Source: Darksidea phi
Taxonomy: Eukaryota; Ascomycota; Dothideomycetes; Pleosporales; Lentitheciaceae
Assembly (NCBI GenBank): GCA_030770425.1
Contig: JASJFT010000083.1
Span: 62,001-126,000, forward strand
Direction: 5' to 3'
DNA length: 64,000 nt
Of this stretch, positions 11,236 through 22,491 are shown one piece after another. Each line of letters opens with the position of its first letter. The stretch's first letter is position 1. The translations under genes and the position numbers were made by a program. The notes below the pieces were generated by a model. That model saw nothing but the letters and a program-made list of their open reading frames with translations, was not told the origin of the DNA and searched no databases.

Positions 11236-13700
11236 GCTGATATCATCCAACCGTCGCCAACACCCGCGCCCGTCAGATGCTGAGGAATCAAAATGCTAGA
11301 CTAAAGGACGTCATCGAATCCAGCCATCATACGCAGACGGATGGATATACGCATGCAATAAATAAAACACAATCAATATTCCACGCTCCTCCCACATATC
11401 TCCATGGCTCCCAGTTCCAGCCTGTTCTGCGCAATATGTGTGCACCCAATATGCACGCGACACAGTCATGACAGCTTTATCAAAGCTTCCAGAAATTGTC
11501 TCTCATTTTCCAGAGCCCTGGTCCCTGCCCATACCGGCGCACTGACATACTACCCCTTTCCAGCCGTTTCGAAAGTTCTTCAGCCTTATGTGGTAACAAC
11601 CACGACTCATGTTCCCAGCCATCCTTTAAGAAACCTGCTAAATTTCGATCGTCCGGGCGGGGAGCGGGCTGCTACCTCCGCTTATGAAAGACAAGGGATG
11701 CACCCTTTTTCTTAATCGCGTTAATGCTGCGAAGGAAGGAAGGGCGGTGCGGCAAAGCTTCCGTCGGCGCAGGGCTAGTAGCGCGGCGTGAAACGGCGCA
11801 GCGGTTTTGACTCAACAGCTGAAGCTGTGACAGATGCCGCAACCTGACCTCGCCATCGTCGCTTGACAGCATTGATTTGGGTCTTGTCCCCGGGCGGGGA
11901 AGTAGGACGACGTTGCTGCGGGCTTCAAGGAGAAGCCTGTTTCCTACGTGCGGTCCCTTTTGCTTGTGGGCTTCGCATTTCGCACGATAGCGTGGCTATC
12001 GTGGTTGTATCGATCCTCCCGCTCGTGGTGGTGGCAGGTGAGACCCACTTGTGGTTAACGAGATAAGGAACGACTTTCTCATCTGCAGCGCGGCTCTGCG
12101 GAGGGGTGGACTACCATGTACAGCGCCAAGTCCTTTCCTCATGGGTCAACGCTAGGCCCTCTATGCATAGGTAATCTCTTTGCTTGCGGCGATTCCTCGG
12201 AGTCACGTGCTCGATATGCAATGCAATGCAGTCTTAAGCGGTATGCAACCTCATGTGTGGCACTCATCGCTCGCACGAGCATCTTTTATGCCACTACGCC
12301 CTGACAGAACCCCGAGCTTCCTGCATGTCTCAAGCCTTCTTCTCATGTGGACCCAGTGAATTTCCCTCGGGACGGAATCCCCGTCCCCACCAAACGCTTT
12401 CTTTTTTTTCCACCACTGGGGAACTCCGCGCGTGGATCCCTTTGCCTCGGAGTCGGGTGCTACACACGTGCGTGATCGACGGACTGTGCGATGGTTTATA
12501 CGCAGTGTTGTCTCAGCTTCCTTTCCCGAAACGGCCTGTTGGTGTCTCGGGCATGTGTCGAATCGGGCCGGGTGGGCGGCGGAGGGAAGGTTCCGTGCGG
12601 GAAACAGGAACTTTGTTTTGGGCGTACCGGTAAGTCACCTTGATACACAATTGCGGTAGGTTGATTGGGAGGGGATTGGCAAGCTCGATTTTGGCGGTGG
12701 GATTGCGATCATCGAGAGACAGAGAGAGAGAGGATGATTGCTTTTGTGGTGGGTTGCACGCCCGAAGTTTTTATTGGGTTTCGTGATCAGTCGCTTCAGC
12801 TGAACAGGGCGTGAATCCTAGGAGCTTTGCTTCGCTTTGGGTTTTGGCGTTCGCTTCGTAGGGGCTTAGATTTCGTGATTCGCTTTAGGTTTCCTACTTT
12901 GTGTGCGACTGCCGCTGCTACCATATACTTTGCTGTTTGGACTTGGATCTTGACTCGGCGTCAGTATCTGCACCCCTTGCTCGTGGAAAAAGCACTTTGC
13001 TATGTATGTAATGTTCAAGGTAAACGCAGTCATATCGCAGCGCATCTATTCATCGATTGAGCTACATGGATAGGCGCTCTCGTGTATTCAAAGACAAGGA
13101 CTGTGGTAGGTAATTGGACCTGTTACTACCGTAATTATCTTTTTTTTCTAGGTTTAGTACGAAGAGCGTGGTATTAAGAATATTATTCTTTCAGAGCGCT
13201 TGAGTTGATTTTGGGGTATGAACAGTGCGTACAATAGAACGTATCCGGAGAGCCCCTTTAGAAATCTGATACCACGTACCTGATTTTACATGTCGATGCG
13301 AATGTATAGCCGAACGTGACCGATACCCATTCATTGGTGAACAATTAGTCGGTATTTATCGAGCAGCGCAAAAGTGCCACCATATCCAGTTTTCCGGTGT
13401 AGACAAGATAAAAAACGGTGGCAAAGTGATGAAGACCAAAATTATGCCATTAACGAATCCCAGCTTTTGCCAAAGCCGCCATGCTACCCCTAATAGTGAT
13501 TACGCCGAAAAGATGTTGTCCCAACACCGTGTTTACTGTTCTGGGGTTATTAGGTTGTTGACAGAAAGACTCATGAAACATGGTATCCGTTGTCCACGGC
13601 TCATTCATTGGAGTCGCAAAGCATCATGGCTTCCATGCTCCAGACATAACGTAACGTTACGATATTTTTTTTGTTTCTTGTGAAGATAGTCATGATTCGT
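11236..13700 (+). other. 2.5-kb intergenic region, no gene supported
   Basis: This separates two convergent genes. Open frames are short and not family-like on either strand. A GA-rich tract (agagacagagagagagag) lies near 12715-12733. The first few hundred bases should be the ARPC5 3' UTR. Nothing else could be supported. Confidence 0.45.
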
Positions 13701-14596
13701 TTACACGGTCTCTTGCACTCGGTGAGGGCTCGTATGAGTCGCCGCCGGTGCTGATACTCTGTTATCGACGGGAGCTTCGTTCGATACGGCGCTACCAGTA
13801 TCGGTCGTGTTTGCGATCGGTTTCTCGCCAACGCTGTCTCGCACACGAGAGTGGGTGGATTTGGGACCGAGTGCGTCGTTATGGGCCAGGGAGCGCCAAA
13901 GAATAGCCGTGCTGCATGACATTAGCAATGAATACTATGTGAACGGTGACTGTACATACCTGGCAAACGTAGCCGGCACACCCACCCACAAGAACACCAC
14001 ACTAGCAACCGCCCTTCCATTATCTCTATATTGCATTGGGCTTCCACCATATTCGGCGAGATATCTCTGCGCCTCCGTCGCATTCGCGCCTGTCACAAAA
14101 GCTGCCCGAGTCGCCAGTATCACGGTGTAGGCCAATGCACATGCCAGGGTGAAGACGCACGCCAGAACCGAGCATATACGCCAGGCAAGCTTTACGGAGG
14201 GCGACTCCTGGCGTTCAGGCCAGAAGAGGTCAAAGAAGAAGGCAGAGCCGAAAATGGTGGCTACGTAGACGCCGACGAAGATGTTGTACGAGGCAATGCC
14301 GATGTAATCGTTATTGTGGACGGTGGCGCCCGGGTGGTTTTTTTCGATGTACTCTTGCTGATCGACGTAGTCTTTCTCCGTGGTTAGTATATGCAGATTC
14401 AAGTGGATGGAGAGAAGGGAGGCATACCCGACAACGCAGCCGTGCCCAGACTCTCGCTCACGACGCAGAAGATCATAGCCAACTGATAGACGATAAACTT
14501 GGTCCGGCGCAGGTGGTACTCGTTGTTCCACATGTAGCTGTTCTTGAACTTGGCCCATTGTATCTCTTTCAAATCGAGACCCCATATGACTGCCAT
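13701..14596 (-). CDS. fungal four-helix membrane protein, function unknown
   Basis: Three exons, 14428-14596, 13960-14371 and 13701-13911, join in phase to 263 codons. Intron 1 has the perfect branch site TACTAAC; intron 2 has GTATGT, GCTAATG and CATGCAG. The N-terminus MAVIWGLDLKEIQWAKFKNS is cytosolic-looking. Four hydrophobic segments follow (IVYQLAMIFCVVSE; IASYNIFVGVYVATIFGSAF; ICSVLACVFTLACALAYTV; VASVVFLWVGVPATF), then a polar tail rich in Ser, Thr and Val. There is no signal peptide. I do not recognise a named family, though the sequence reads like a conserved Pezizomycotina membrane protein, since conserved-looking WNNEYHLRRTKF precedes helix 1. Its location, plasma membrane or an inner membrane, is not evident. 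Confidence 0.72.
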
Positions 14597-15776
14597 AGTA
14601 CTCTCAAGGAATGCCGTTCAAAGAACCTCAGGATGGAACGTGGACGTGGAAGAGGGACAGTCGCTGCGTGTGTTCGAAGAATGGTTGAGGGGTGAGCAGT
14701 GAGGGGTGTGAAGCAGAGGTCAGTAGTGAGGTGACGACGGGACCCTTGAGATGCAACAACCCTGGAATGTACCGTCCTCTCGGGAAAGACCAACCAAGGA
14801 AGGCTTAAGCAGATGACGAAACAAGCCAGCAAGTGCACAACAGACAGCAAGCCATCTGGACTTTTACTCGCCCACTCCCACCACGCCCGGCTCTCCGGCG
14901 GGTCGATCGCATCACATCTTCGCCTTCACTTGGTTACCACCGCTCTCCGCGCATTTATCAGCGCGGTGATTTTTCCGGGCGTCGCCGGCACTACGTCACG
15001 GCCAGTCATCAAAGGGTCATTTGGCGTGGTCTGCTGCATGCGGCTGCGAACATGCAGAGCAGGACGTCATAGCATGCCGGGGTTGGCAGCTTAGCGAGAA
15101 AGCTTGAACATTGAGAGGTGGCGCCAAATCGACGATGTCATAGTGTGCATGCAGATCTTGGATTTCCATTGGTTGTTTGCACCATGGTAGTGCGAGTCTA
15201 GATGCTGGGAATTTGATCTGGTCTTGACACACACTCCCACGCCGTCTGCTCCTTTACGAAGCGTCAGTCCCTCGACACTGGGCTCATCGGTGTTGCATCT
15301 CTCGTTATCATAAATGCAAGAAACGCTGCCCTATCGTTGCTGTGTCGATCAACAACTATGAACATAGCCGAGATCCAGAATAAGCATGTCGCATCAAATG
15401 CTTAGAGCTACATAGCGCTAAGCTTCGCATCGTCCTCGTCGACCGAATCAGAATCCGGGGCCGAACGTACGGGATTTCTTGTCCACGGTCACTCTTGTAG
15501 TGCAGGACCTTTAGCTCCCAACGTATAGCGCTATGAAGCCGTTTTGGTAAGACGAAGAAATGATAGTGGAACATTGGTATGTAGTGCCCGCCAAATGTCG
15601 GTATATCGCGCAAATTTCTCCATTCGCGCACAAACTCGCTCACTATCCCGTCCACAGCTGCTGTATAGAACCCAATGAAAGATATCCGAGCCATATGTTA
15701 TGTCCAACCGCGCAATCCTGCCCCTGCACCACCAGTCCGCCTCCCCGTTCAGGTCATCTCCATTACCGATTGCTCT
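14597..15776 (-). other. intergenic region upstream of the four-helix gene
   Basis: About 1.2 kb. It should hold the promoter of the minus-strand gene ending at 13701 and the 3' region of the one ending at 15777. One weak minus-strand ORF at 15356-15694 is listed separately; nothing else is supported. Confidence 0.4.
15356..15694 (-). CDS. possible small hypothetical protein (112 codons)
   Basis: An uninterrupted minus-strand frame beginning MARISFIGFYTAAVDGIVSE. Its composition is ordinary for a protein (aromatic, basic and acidic residues mixed) rather than the Arg/Pro/Ser bias of chance frames nearby. It has no recognised domain, and no splice partner was found. It could be a fragment or a chance frame. 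Confidence 0.25.
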   Translation of the reverse strand: MARISFIGFYTAAVDGIVSEFVREWRNLRDIPTFGGHYIPMFHYHFFVLPKRLHSAIRWELKVLHYKSDRGQEIPYVRPRILIRSTRTMRSLALCSSKHLMRHAYSGSRLCS

Positions 15777-16827
15777 TCATAGCTCAGTATCCCCAATCCA
15801 AACCCACCATCCGGCACAGATCACATTTGCCACGATCCAGATGCCAGAGTATCCCGCGGCACCAACAAAGCTGGTGCCTTCGAGGCTCATGCTCCGCTGC
15901 ACCGTGTTCGCAAATAGGAAGAGACTGACGACAGACGTCTGTTGGATCAGCGTCCTCGTGCGCCTGCTGAAGAACCAGAAGTTGTGCTTGACAGTCTGCG
16001 GTAAGGTCGCCGCTGCAGGGTCAAAGACCTCAACGGGAGTTGCATCGCCTGGGTGGGGTGCCGCGCCAAGCGACGGATTCAGGAGAAAGCTTTTTGTTGC
16101 CACTCCCGCAAGTAGGAGCTTGGAAAAAAGAGTGAAGGGTGTTTCAGCGTAGGCTCCTTCCACTGTGGGCAAATCAAGATGCGTAACGAGGAAGGATCTG
16201 AACTGGCTTGTTCTAAACGTCGAAAAAAGAACCACGACATATACCCCGATAGCCAGAAGCGCGTTTGCGATGTTCACTTGCGAGCTATTAAGCAGGTAGC
16301 GGCTGCGCATCGGCACATTTGGGTTGTTGACAGCGGAGCGGGAGCGCAGCAAATATGTGGGTATCGCAATCGCTGCTATCTCGTTGGTCACGAGGGCCGC
16401 TACAGTGGGAGGTGTGATGTTGTAGTACGTCGAGAGAAGGTACGCGAAAGGCGTGTTGGTGATGGCAGTGAGGGCGGAGATGTCGATGTCTGGTCGTTCA
16501 GAGTCAGGTTAACGAGCTATATATATCCTCCAAGGGTGTCTTACAGTCGTAATGCAGCCACCATCCTGCCCAGATGACACCGATCTTGTAAAGAAGACGT
16601 GCCGTGGGCGTGAGGATATCCTCCGGGTCCGTCCGCTTGCTGACCGCGCCGAGCTCATTGCCCAGAAATTGCGCAGCGAAGGTCCAAAGCGCGGAAGATA
16701 TACCTAGATTGAGAACAAGCAAGATAGGTAGACGAAGGTAGGGGGGTAGGCGTGAAACTCTAGTCGGCGGGGTGCTAGTTGGAATGACAGCTGGGGACGT
16801 GCGGTCGATGATCTTTGTGGACGCCAT
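15777..16827 (-). CDS. multi-spanning membrane protein, function unknown
   Basis: Two exons, 16545-16827 and 15777-16489, give 331 codons; the intron is GTAAGA...CCTGAC...CCAG. The start at 16827 is in the strong context gccATGGCG and is preferred over an upstream in-frame start at 16866. Hydrophobic stretches include LRLPILLVLNLGISSALW, LLYKIGVIWAGWW, ANALLAIGVYVVVLFS, LFSKLLLAGVATKSF, VVSLFLFANTVQ and GIWIVANVICAGWWVWI, so about six to seven helices. A DPxDIL/NPxLGAAPHPGDATPVEVFDP loop lies between helices. The repeated WAGWW/CAGWWVW element at the ends of the N- and C-terminal halves suggests an internal repeat. I do not recognise a characterised family. Same-strand neighbours are also membrane proteins, but spacing of 0.7-1.2 kb gives no sign of co-regulation. 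Confidence 0.7.
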
Positions 16828-17500
16828 GGCGGAGTAGTAACGCGACAAGGAAAATTGAGAATACAAGGGAGCGACGGGGATGCGCGTGGAGGATGCGCGC
16901 CTCTGAGGGTGACCGTGGAAGAGGTTGAAGCTTTCACAGGGTCGAGTTGTTGTTTAGACGTCATACGCTAGCGCTTGCGAGCCAAACAACGGTGCACGGG
17001 CCAGACGTGAACTCGTACCTTTCGTTGAACAAGACCTTGAAGGGCCAAGCACATATTCACTCAAAGGATTGAACAAGTCACTTCACACCATGATCGGATC
17101 TCGTTTCGCGTCCATGATCTTCTTCCCCTACACCCACAGCATCTCAAACCCATTTCTCCATACTACTTCTCAAGAGTCCGTCTCGGCACCGGGAACATAT
17201 GGCCTCGCCGTTGGTGGCTTTAGAGTAAGCAGAAGAGATTTCTGTGTGGGTAGCATGAAAAGAGCAGGGGGGGTTTATCTAATGGTCTGGATGATCTGCG
17301 TGGTTGGATAGCAGGACATCAAATGAAACCCGTAACAGGTAGAATCCAGCATTTTCGTGGACGTAGGTCGACACAGTGCAATGGAGAATATTGTAGGCTA
17401 CTAAATTATCCGCGAGTAGAGTCTACCCAAGCCGTGACCTCGATACGGGTCATCATGTAGACACTCTCTTGTTCGTTTCCGCCTCTTGTAGTGTCATTCC
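16828..17500 (-). other. intergenic region, no gene supported
   Basis: About 670 nt between two minus-strand genes. It contains only short frames. It should hold the promoter of the 15.8-16.8 kb gene and the terminator of SCS3. Confidence 0.45.
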
Positions 17501-18475
17501 TCATACACCCGGCATCCCCAACACAGCCCTGACCTTCGGACTGCCCCGTGGCAAAAAGTACACTATCCACAGCCCCGCAAATGCGACTAAAAGTCCCGTA
17601 AATTTCTCAAACCACGTATGGAAATACGCAGCCGTCATGAGCAACATCCACCACATAAGCGCGGCCACGCCTAGCGAGAACTTTACCCCCTGCGTCGTCG
17701 GTGTGTCCTTCTCAGTCTGTTGGTCTTTCTCCACCGCCACACTCGCAAGCTTGCCGTCCTCCAACATGATGCGGCGCCCATCGCGCAAGCCCTCTACGCG
17801 CGTCAGGGCAGGTAGAAATTCAAACCAGAGGAGGCTAGAGCCGAGAATGAGGAGGAAGACGTGGCCTGAAATGTCGTGCCCGCCCTTCCATGTCCCGCCC
17901 ACAGCTTTGCAGGCAGCGCCCGTGAAGTATTCCCGCGTATCGCTCATCTGCTCGCGCGCACTCGGATCCCTCAGCAACTCGCATTGCCCGCCGGTAAACC
18001 GAAACCCGCGATCAATAAGCGGCGGACCAAAGAACCACTGGGTCACGAATACCCACCACAATGTAACTGCGCTGTATCTGAGTGTCGCCCTAATCCTTCT
18101 GACAGTCAACCCCTTCCCATACCCTGGCCACAGCGTCAGAAACACTGCAAACGCAGCAGTTGTCCAGAACCATCCGACCTTAACAAAGTATAAGTTGAAG
18201 ACATTCTTCTTCTGGGCGAAGTAGGAGGGTGCGAAGGCAGGCTCGTGGGACTGTGAGGCGGCGTTGTAAGGTGCGTTGCGGGAGGCGGGGGAAAGGATGC
18301 TGAAGACGGAGCCAAGGAGTAGGGTTATGGGGTAGATGGCGAGGAGCTGCGCTTCTAGGCGGGTTGGAAAATAGGGTGGGCGCGCGGCGCGTGTGGTGCG
18401 AATCGAGCCCGCTGGCATAGTCGAGGTGAGTGGTGTCGGTTGGCCGGCGGTGGTGGTTTTGCGTTGCATTGGCAT
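17501..18475 (-). CDS. scs3: FIT2/Scs3 family ER membrane acyl-CoA diphosphatase
   Basis: A single exon of 324 codons when started at the ATG at 18475 (MPMQRK). The frame stays open upstream but loses similarity there; a start 24 codons further in (MPAGSIRTT) is also possible. The family signatures are the catalytic block WKGGHDISGHVFLLILGSSL and a second conserved histidine in AAYFHTWFEKFTG, with hydrophobic segments near LLAIYPITLLLGSVFSIL, FWTTAAFAVFLTLW, WWVFVTQWFFGPP, ALMWWMLLMTAAYF and FTGLLVAFAGLWIVYFLP, giving the six-helix layout of FIT proteins. Family members act in the ER membrane, cleave fatty acyl-CoA and are needed for normal lipid-droplet budding and phospholipid balance (yeast Scs3 and Yft2). 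Both family histidines are present, so activity is expected. Confidence 0.88.
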   Translation of the reverse strand: MPMQRKTTTAGQPTPLTSTMPAGSIRTTRAARPPYFPTRLEAQLLAIYPITLLLGSVFSILSPASRNAPYNAASQSHEPAFAPSYFAQKKNVFNLYFVKVGWFWTTAAFAVFLTLWPGYGKGLTVRRIRATLRYSAVTLWWVFVTQWFFGPPLIDRGFRFTGGQCELLRDPSAREQMSDTREYFTGAACKAVGGTWKGGHDISGHVFLLILGSSLLWFEFLPALTRVEGLRDGRRIMLEDGKLASVAVEKDQQTEKDTPTTQGVKFSLGVAALMWWMLLMTAAYFHTWFEKFTGLLVAFAGLWIVYFLPRGSPKVRAVLGMPGV

Positions 18476-19182
18476 TGTAGGCTGGACGTGTGTATTGCGA
18501 GGAATAGCTGGGCTCGTCGGGTTTTGGGGGTCGGTAATGGGAGCTAATGTGAATTTATCGCGGCCATAGGTATTAGGGTTATGAAGCTTTTCGCTAGATT
18601 CTGGGTGCGAGACCAAGAAAGTAACACCCACAACCGCCAACGATGACGTTTCATTGATTTCGACACGCCACCAGTGGCTAATGCGCTTGCCCGTTCTGGG
18701 TAAAGTGAACAACAAGCATCGCTCCACCATCTCTACACGCTCTTTTCCGTCACTAAAGAGCATTTGCTGTGAAGCTAGGTGCACGCGAGGTCCATACCAC
18801 GGCATCGGACACCGTTCATCGGCAAATCACAGGCTTTCATTTCACTTGATTTCACTTCAGTCACGACAGGGCAGTATTGAATGCGAGATAGACGCGCAAA
18901 GCTATCTCGCGACGGGTTGGACACAGTAAACAAGCTAATTCCAATTCCGATTCCAGTTCTAACATCTAATACACTATGGGATGCCAACATACAAGCGAAA
19001 TACAGATATCAGAGCTCCACAACAGGTTCTCGACTTGCTCCATCTTAACATGCGAGCTTCACCCTGCATCGTCCTACCCCCAAACACTTCTCTCAAAGTC
19101 CCTGCTTGCAATGTCGTTATCGTCACAGTCCGTGTCGTCGTCCTCCTCCTCCCATAGCCTGTCTTGCAATATCATCGGAACG
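18476..19182 (-). other. intergenic region upstream of SCS3
   Basis: About 700 nt. It holds the SCS3 promoter and 5' leader and the right edge of a decaying region. No gene is supported. Confidence 0.4.
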
Positions 19183-20340
19183 CTAGAAGAAGAAGTGAAG
19201 GGAGATCGCGGCCATCGCCTCAGCGCATGAAAAAGAACTCTTCACACTCATCTTTAAGCAAAGACTGCCCCACTTGATCGCCGCGACGTGGTTACCCAGG
19301 AAATCATGCACTGCGGAGTCAAACTCACAGGCCCGTTCCTCCACAAAGTTACGCGGGAATGCTATTTCAAGGCCATCAACATCTCTGAAGATTATCGCTT
19401 TTTGGTGCGATGGAAGAAGCTCTGAGCAAAGCGTAGGACCAATAGTAATTCGATTTGTTGAGAAAGGCGCGGATCGGTCCGATGGCGATGCGCAGAGTTG
19501 GTTTTTCAACGTATCGAATGCCGGCTTTATGGTGTTTATGTAGAAGGGCTGTGAAGTAATAAAAGCCTTTCGACGATGTTGAAGATATTCGAATTGAGTT
19601 GGGTTTCCCCACGCCTGGGTTGTACTCCAAATCATCTAGGTATCTTCCCAGTAGTAAAAAAGGAACATAGCTGGTAGGCGGTAGTCTTTCAGTGTGGCAT
19701 CGAACTTGCTGAAGATGTTCTTCCCTTGGAAGCTTTTTATTATGTTGAATTAGCCAAAGAAAGAAGCACAAGAGGATGGACCGGCTTACAAACACTAACT
19801 AGCTCCTCTTTGGTTTTCGGCGATGCGTCACAATCCGCGTTGAATAGGTATCCTACAACGATAGCGGCTGGATGCATGATCGAGGCCTTGGTGCCTTCGT
19901 TGTATTTTTTTTGTACTCTTCAAACCAATCAGGTAAAAAGTACACTTTTGGTCTTCCCAGAGAGTCGTTCAACATGCTGTAGGCCTCCTCGAACTTTTTG
20001 TTGTATTGAACATTAAAATATTATGTGATTTTTGAGCGCCACTGGCCAAGCAGTTCGATCTTAAGGGCTGAAGTTACCATGAACAATGAGTGAACATAAG
20101 ACATAGTCAACAGTTGCTTCCGAAGGAAGGAAGTCGTCGAAGAGCTTAACCCAGAGGTAAAGACTTTTGCAATCTGCCACCCAGCTGTTAACCTCGTCTT
20201 CCTCGGCTTTAGGGTTGCTAAGCCAAACCTCGTCTTGACCTGGAGCGCTGAGTGGCGATGCGAATTCTGGAGGCCGCGAATCCGGCTCCAAAGTCGTTGC
20301 CCTTTTGCGGAGTGTGCATCGTACCGGCGTCGTCTGATTA
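19183..20340 (-). pseudogene. broken protein-coding gene, family not recognised
   Basis: Long stretches of protein-like sequence occur on the minus strand but in shifting frames. About 20291-20061 reads ADCKSLYLWVKLFDDFLPSE; about 20010-19910 reads QYNKKFEEAYSMLND then GRPKVYFLPDWFEEYKK; the frame then changes at a run of eight A (forward T run 19905-19912) into YNEGTKASIMHPAAIVVGYL. After a possible intron (GTTAGT donor, TTCAG acceptor at 19709) it reads KFDATLKDYRLPAMFLFYYW, meets an in-frame TAG at 19636-19638, and continues as AWGNPTQFEYLQHRRKAF for about 140 codons to 19183. No splice solution joins the parts in phase. One-base loss in the A run would explain the first break; a sequencing error there is possible, but not for all breaks. 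No domain was recognised. Confidence 0.55.
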
Positions 20341-20525
20341 ACGATATTCTCGTATTAGGCTACAAAATATAATGAGCTTTACGACCGATGGATTTAAGGA
20401 AGCAACATAGAATACGGAAGCGATTATGTATTTAGGGTGGCAGACACCCAAGCAAAGCAACCCTCTAGAGCAAAAATTACGATATGCCAAGTGACGGTGA
20501 CAAATGGGAAAGTTTGTCTCCCCCA

Positions 20526-21180
20526 TTATTTGTTGTCAAAGCCGCAATCAACCATCTCGACAGTGTCTACTTCCAGACACAACGCCCACTCCCGACCCAC
20601 GCAGTCCTCGAGGCTTTCCCCAAGATAATAATACACGTCCCTTATTTCCGGCTCCCAGACATAATCATCTACGTAAGGTTAGTGTACAATAGGACAACAA
20701 CTGGTATTCACCATACTACGCACATGTTAGCATAGTCTCAGCTACTTTCGATCTGAATACTTACCCGCTATCCTCACTCTCAGTTTCGCCAGAACGCAGA
20801 CCGTTAACGGGTACAGCAAAGACAGCTTGGGCTCGGCCATTGCTCAGCTTGCAAACCGCTGCGTAGGGCATTATCGCGCTCGTTATTAGCGGCGATGAAC
20901 GCGGTCCTGATACATTAAAATTTGGCGCCAATGAATGCAGTTCTCCTAGTGAATAAGCTTTGTAGTGAAAGCAGATAGGGTTGTAGATGTGCATAGTTTG
21001 ATAGGAATATCAATCGACGTTGTAGATGTTGGCGAAAGTTCCAGCATCTTTTTGGTTGAAGAAGAAGGAATTTTTTCGTCTGGATGCGGTGGCTGGATGC
21101 CGATGTTTGTATACAGGTACGGACCGTCCGACTTGTAACGGTGAAAATTTTCTCCAGGTACTCTCTGTCCACTGCCAAAA
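20526..21180 (-). pseudogene. second decayed or mis-joined coding fragment
   Basis: The last apparent exon, 20668-20526, is well coding-like (DYVWEPEIRDVYYYLGESLE to a stop) and follows a TAG acceptor. Upstream, GELHSLAPNFNVSGPRSSP through SNGRAQAVFAVPVNGLRSGE ends at a near-perfect GTAAGTATT donor near 20763. The phases of the two do not match. Further upstream, an acceptor with a GCTGAC branch precedes 21157, but three frames are open there and none can be chosen. The family is unknown. This is either a gene whose true splicing I cannot solve or a relic like its neighbour. Confidence 0.35.
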
Positions 21181-21199
21181 TAACAGAAAGGTCAGCATA

Positions 21200-22491
21200 T
21201 ATTTAAGAAAAGCCTGTTATCCCAGGCGAGAACGAAACCCTTATATCAGGTGAGAAGGATCCGCCTTCCGGCTGCAGTGAAATGAGACGCAATATATATA
21301 GGGTTGTTTCTTACTAGGAGCTAGTTAGTATACAATAAACCTTCTGACCATCGAGCTAATAGCTCGTACCTCGGCAAGTAGTATGGAGTCCGATATAGTA
21401 ACTCAGTATCAAGATGTATGGCTCGTTATCCGGTATGACGCTCTATGGATCGTTCTCCGCAAGTTCCTAGCGTCCACCCATGACAACGTGCACGTAGTGC
21501 ATCTTTCATCTTTTCTGCTGTATGCCTACCATATCAAACATTAGAACAATAATCTCACCTCTCACGGAGCGTTTTCTATAGGTATTATAATCCTTCTACA
21601 TAAGTCGGTCTCACATTGCCTTACTTATAACACCATTAGATTTACCAGCACGCATGATATAAAGTAATTAGTTCCGTACATATACGCCTTGCTCCTTGAA
21701 CTTGTTCCTGCGCACCCCCGGGATAAGGATGTGTACGGCTAAGATGTTTTAGCGCCGTAATGCGTGTGTAAATAGTGTAGCTCTGATAGTAAGCGTGAAT
21801 AAGTGCACCGGTTGCTACGATGCTTTGCAAAGGCTTTTGTGAAGGCATTTGCATCCTTTCAAACAAAGGGTAACTTGACAACTAGAATCGGCTGATCGAA
21901 AATGGCGAGGTCCTTGAGAAGCGTAAAGAAAACTCTCAAAAGTATGCTGAAGTGGATATAGAAAGTGAAGAAAGACGATTGAGAGCTAGATAGAGCAAAA
22001 AAAAAAAAAAAAAAAAAATCTCCCCGCTGTGTTCTACAAAACAGCGCAGGCTGTCATCTATAGTAACAGTTGCTTACACCCTTTTGGATAGGTTGCACCC
22101 ACTTCGTTTCAACTCTAGGCTGTACGACGCGAGATACTCATATGTTACTGAGCCCCCGTCAAAGCACCTAGCTGTGGATGATGAGGGTTTAGGGGGACAT
22201 AGTTGTAAGACCTAGCGGGTCTATGAGGAGCATGTTGTGGCCCTCAAGATGAGATGGCATGCTAGAAATGGGTAAAGGGAAGCATAAGGATATAGGAAGG
22301 GTATCTCTACATTACAAAGGAGGCCTCCGCCAATCCTCATCCAGCGCCGGTTTTGTACACCACACGTCGGTATCGTACAACACCGCCACATTCACACACG
22401 TAATCCAAGAATTCCTCTCAGCACCTTCATTGTCATTACCATTCAGCCGTCATAGTACACGGCATTGTCGCCATTTCATCACCTCAACCAC
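21200..22491 (+). other. AT-rich intergenic region with a 22-nt A run
   Basis: About 1.3 kb richer in A+T than the neighbours, with only short frames. It contains a pure A22 tract at 21997-22018. This could be a retro-inserted poly-A tail, but no retroelement body was recognised upstream of it. The right end should be the terminator of the ATPase gene. Confidence 0.4.

Noticed and set aside
15158..15172. 12-base match to the 55-bp dispersed repeat (reverse of ATGGAAATCCAA)
   Set aside because: The match does not extend into the rest of the unit.
18476..18805. 110-codon N-terminal extension of SCS3
   Set aside because: It has no similarity to the family and is more likely 5' leader; family length fits a start at 18475 or slightly later.
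21997..22018. A22 tract as a retrotransposon poly-A tail
   Set aside because: No reverse-transcriptase remnant or target duplication was found next to it, so it is only noted as a homopolymer.
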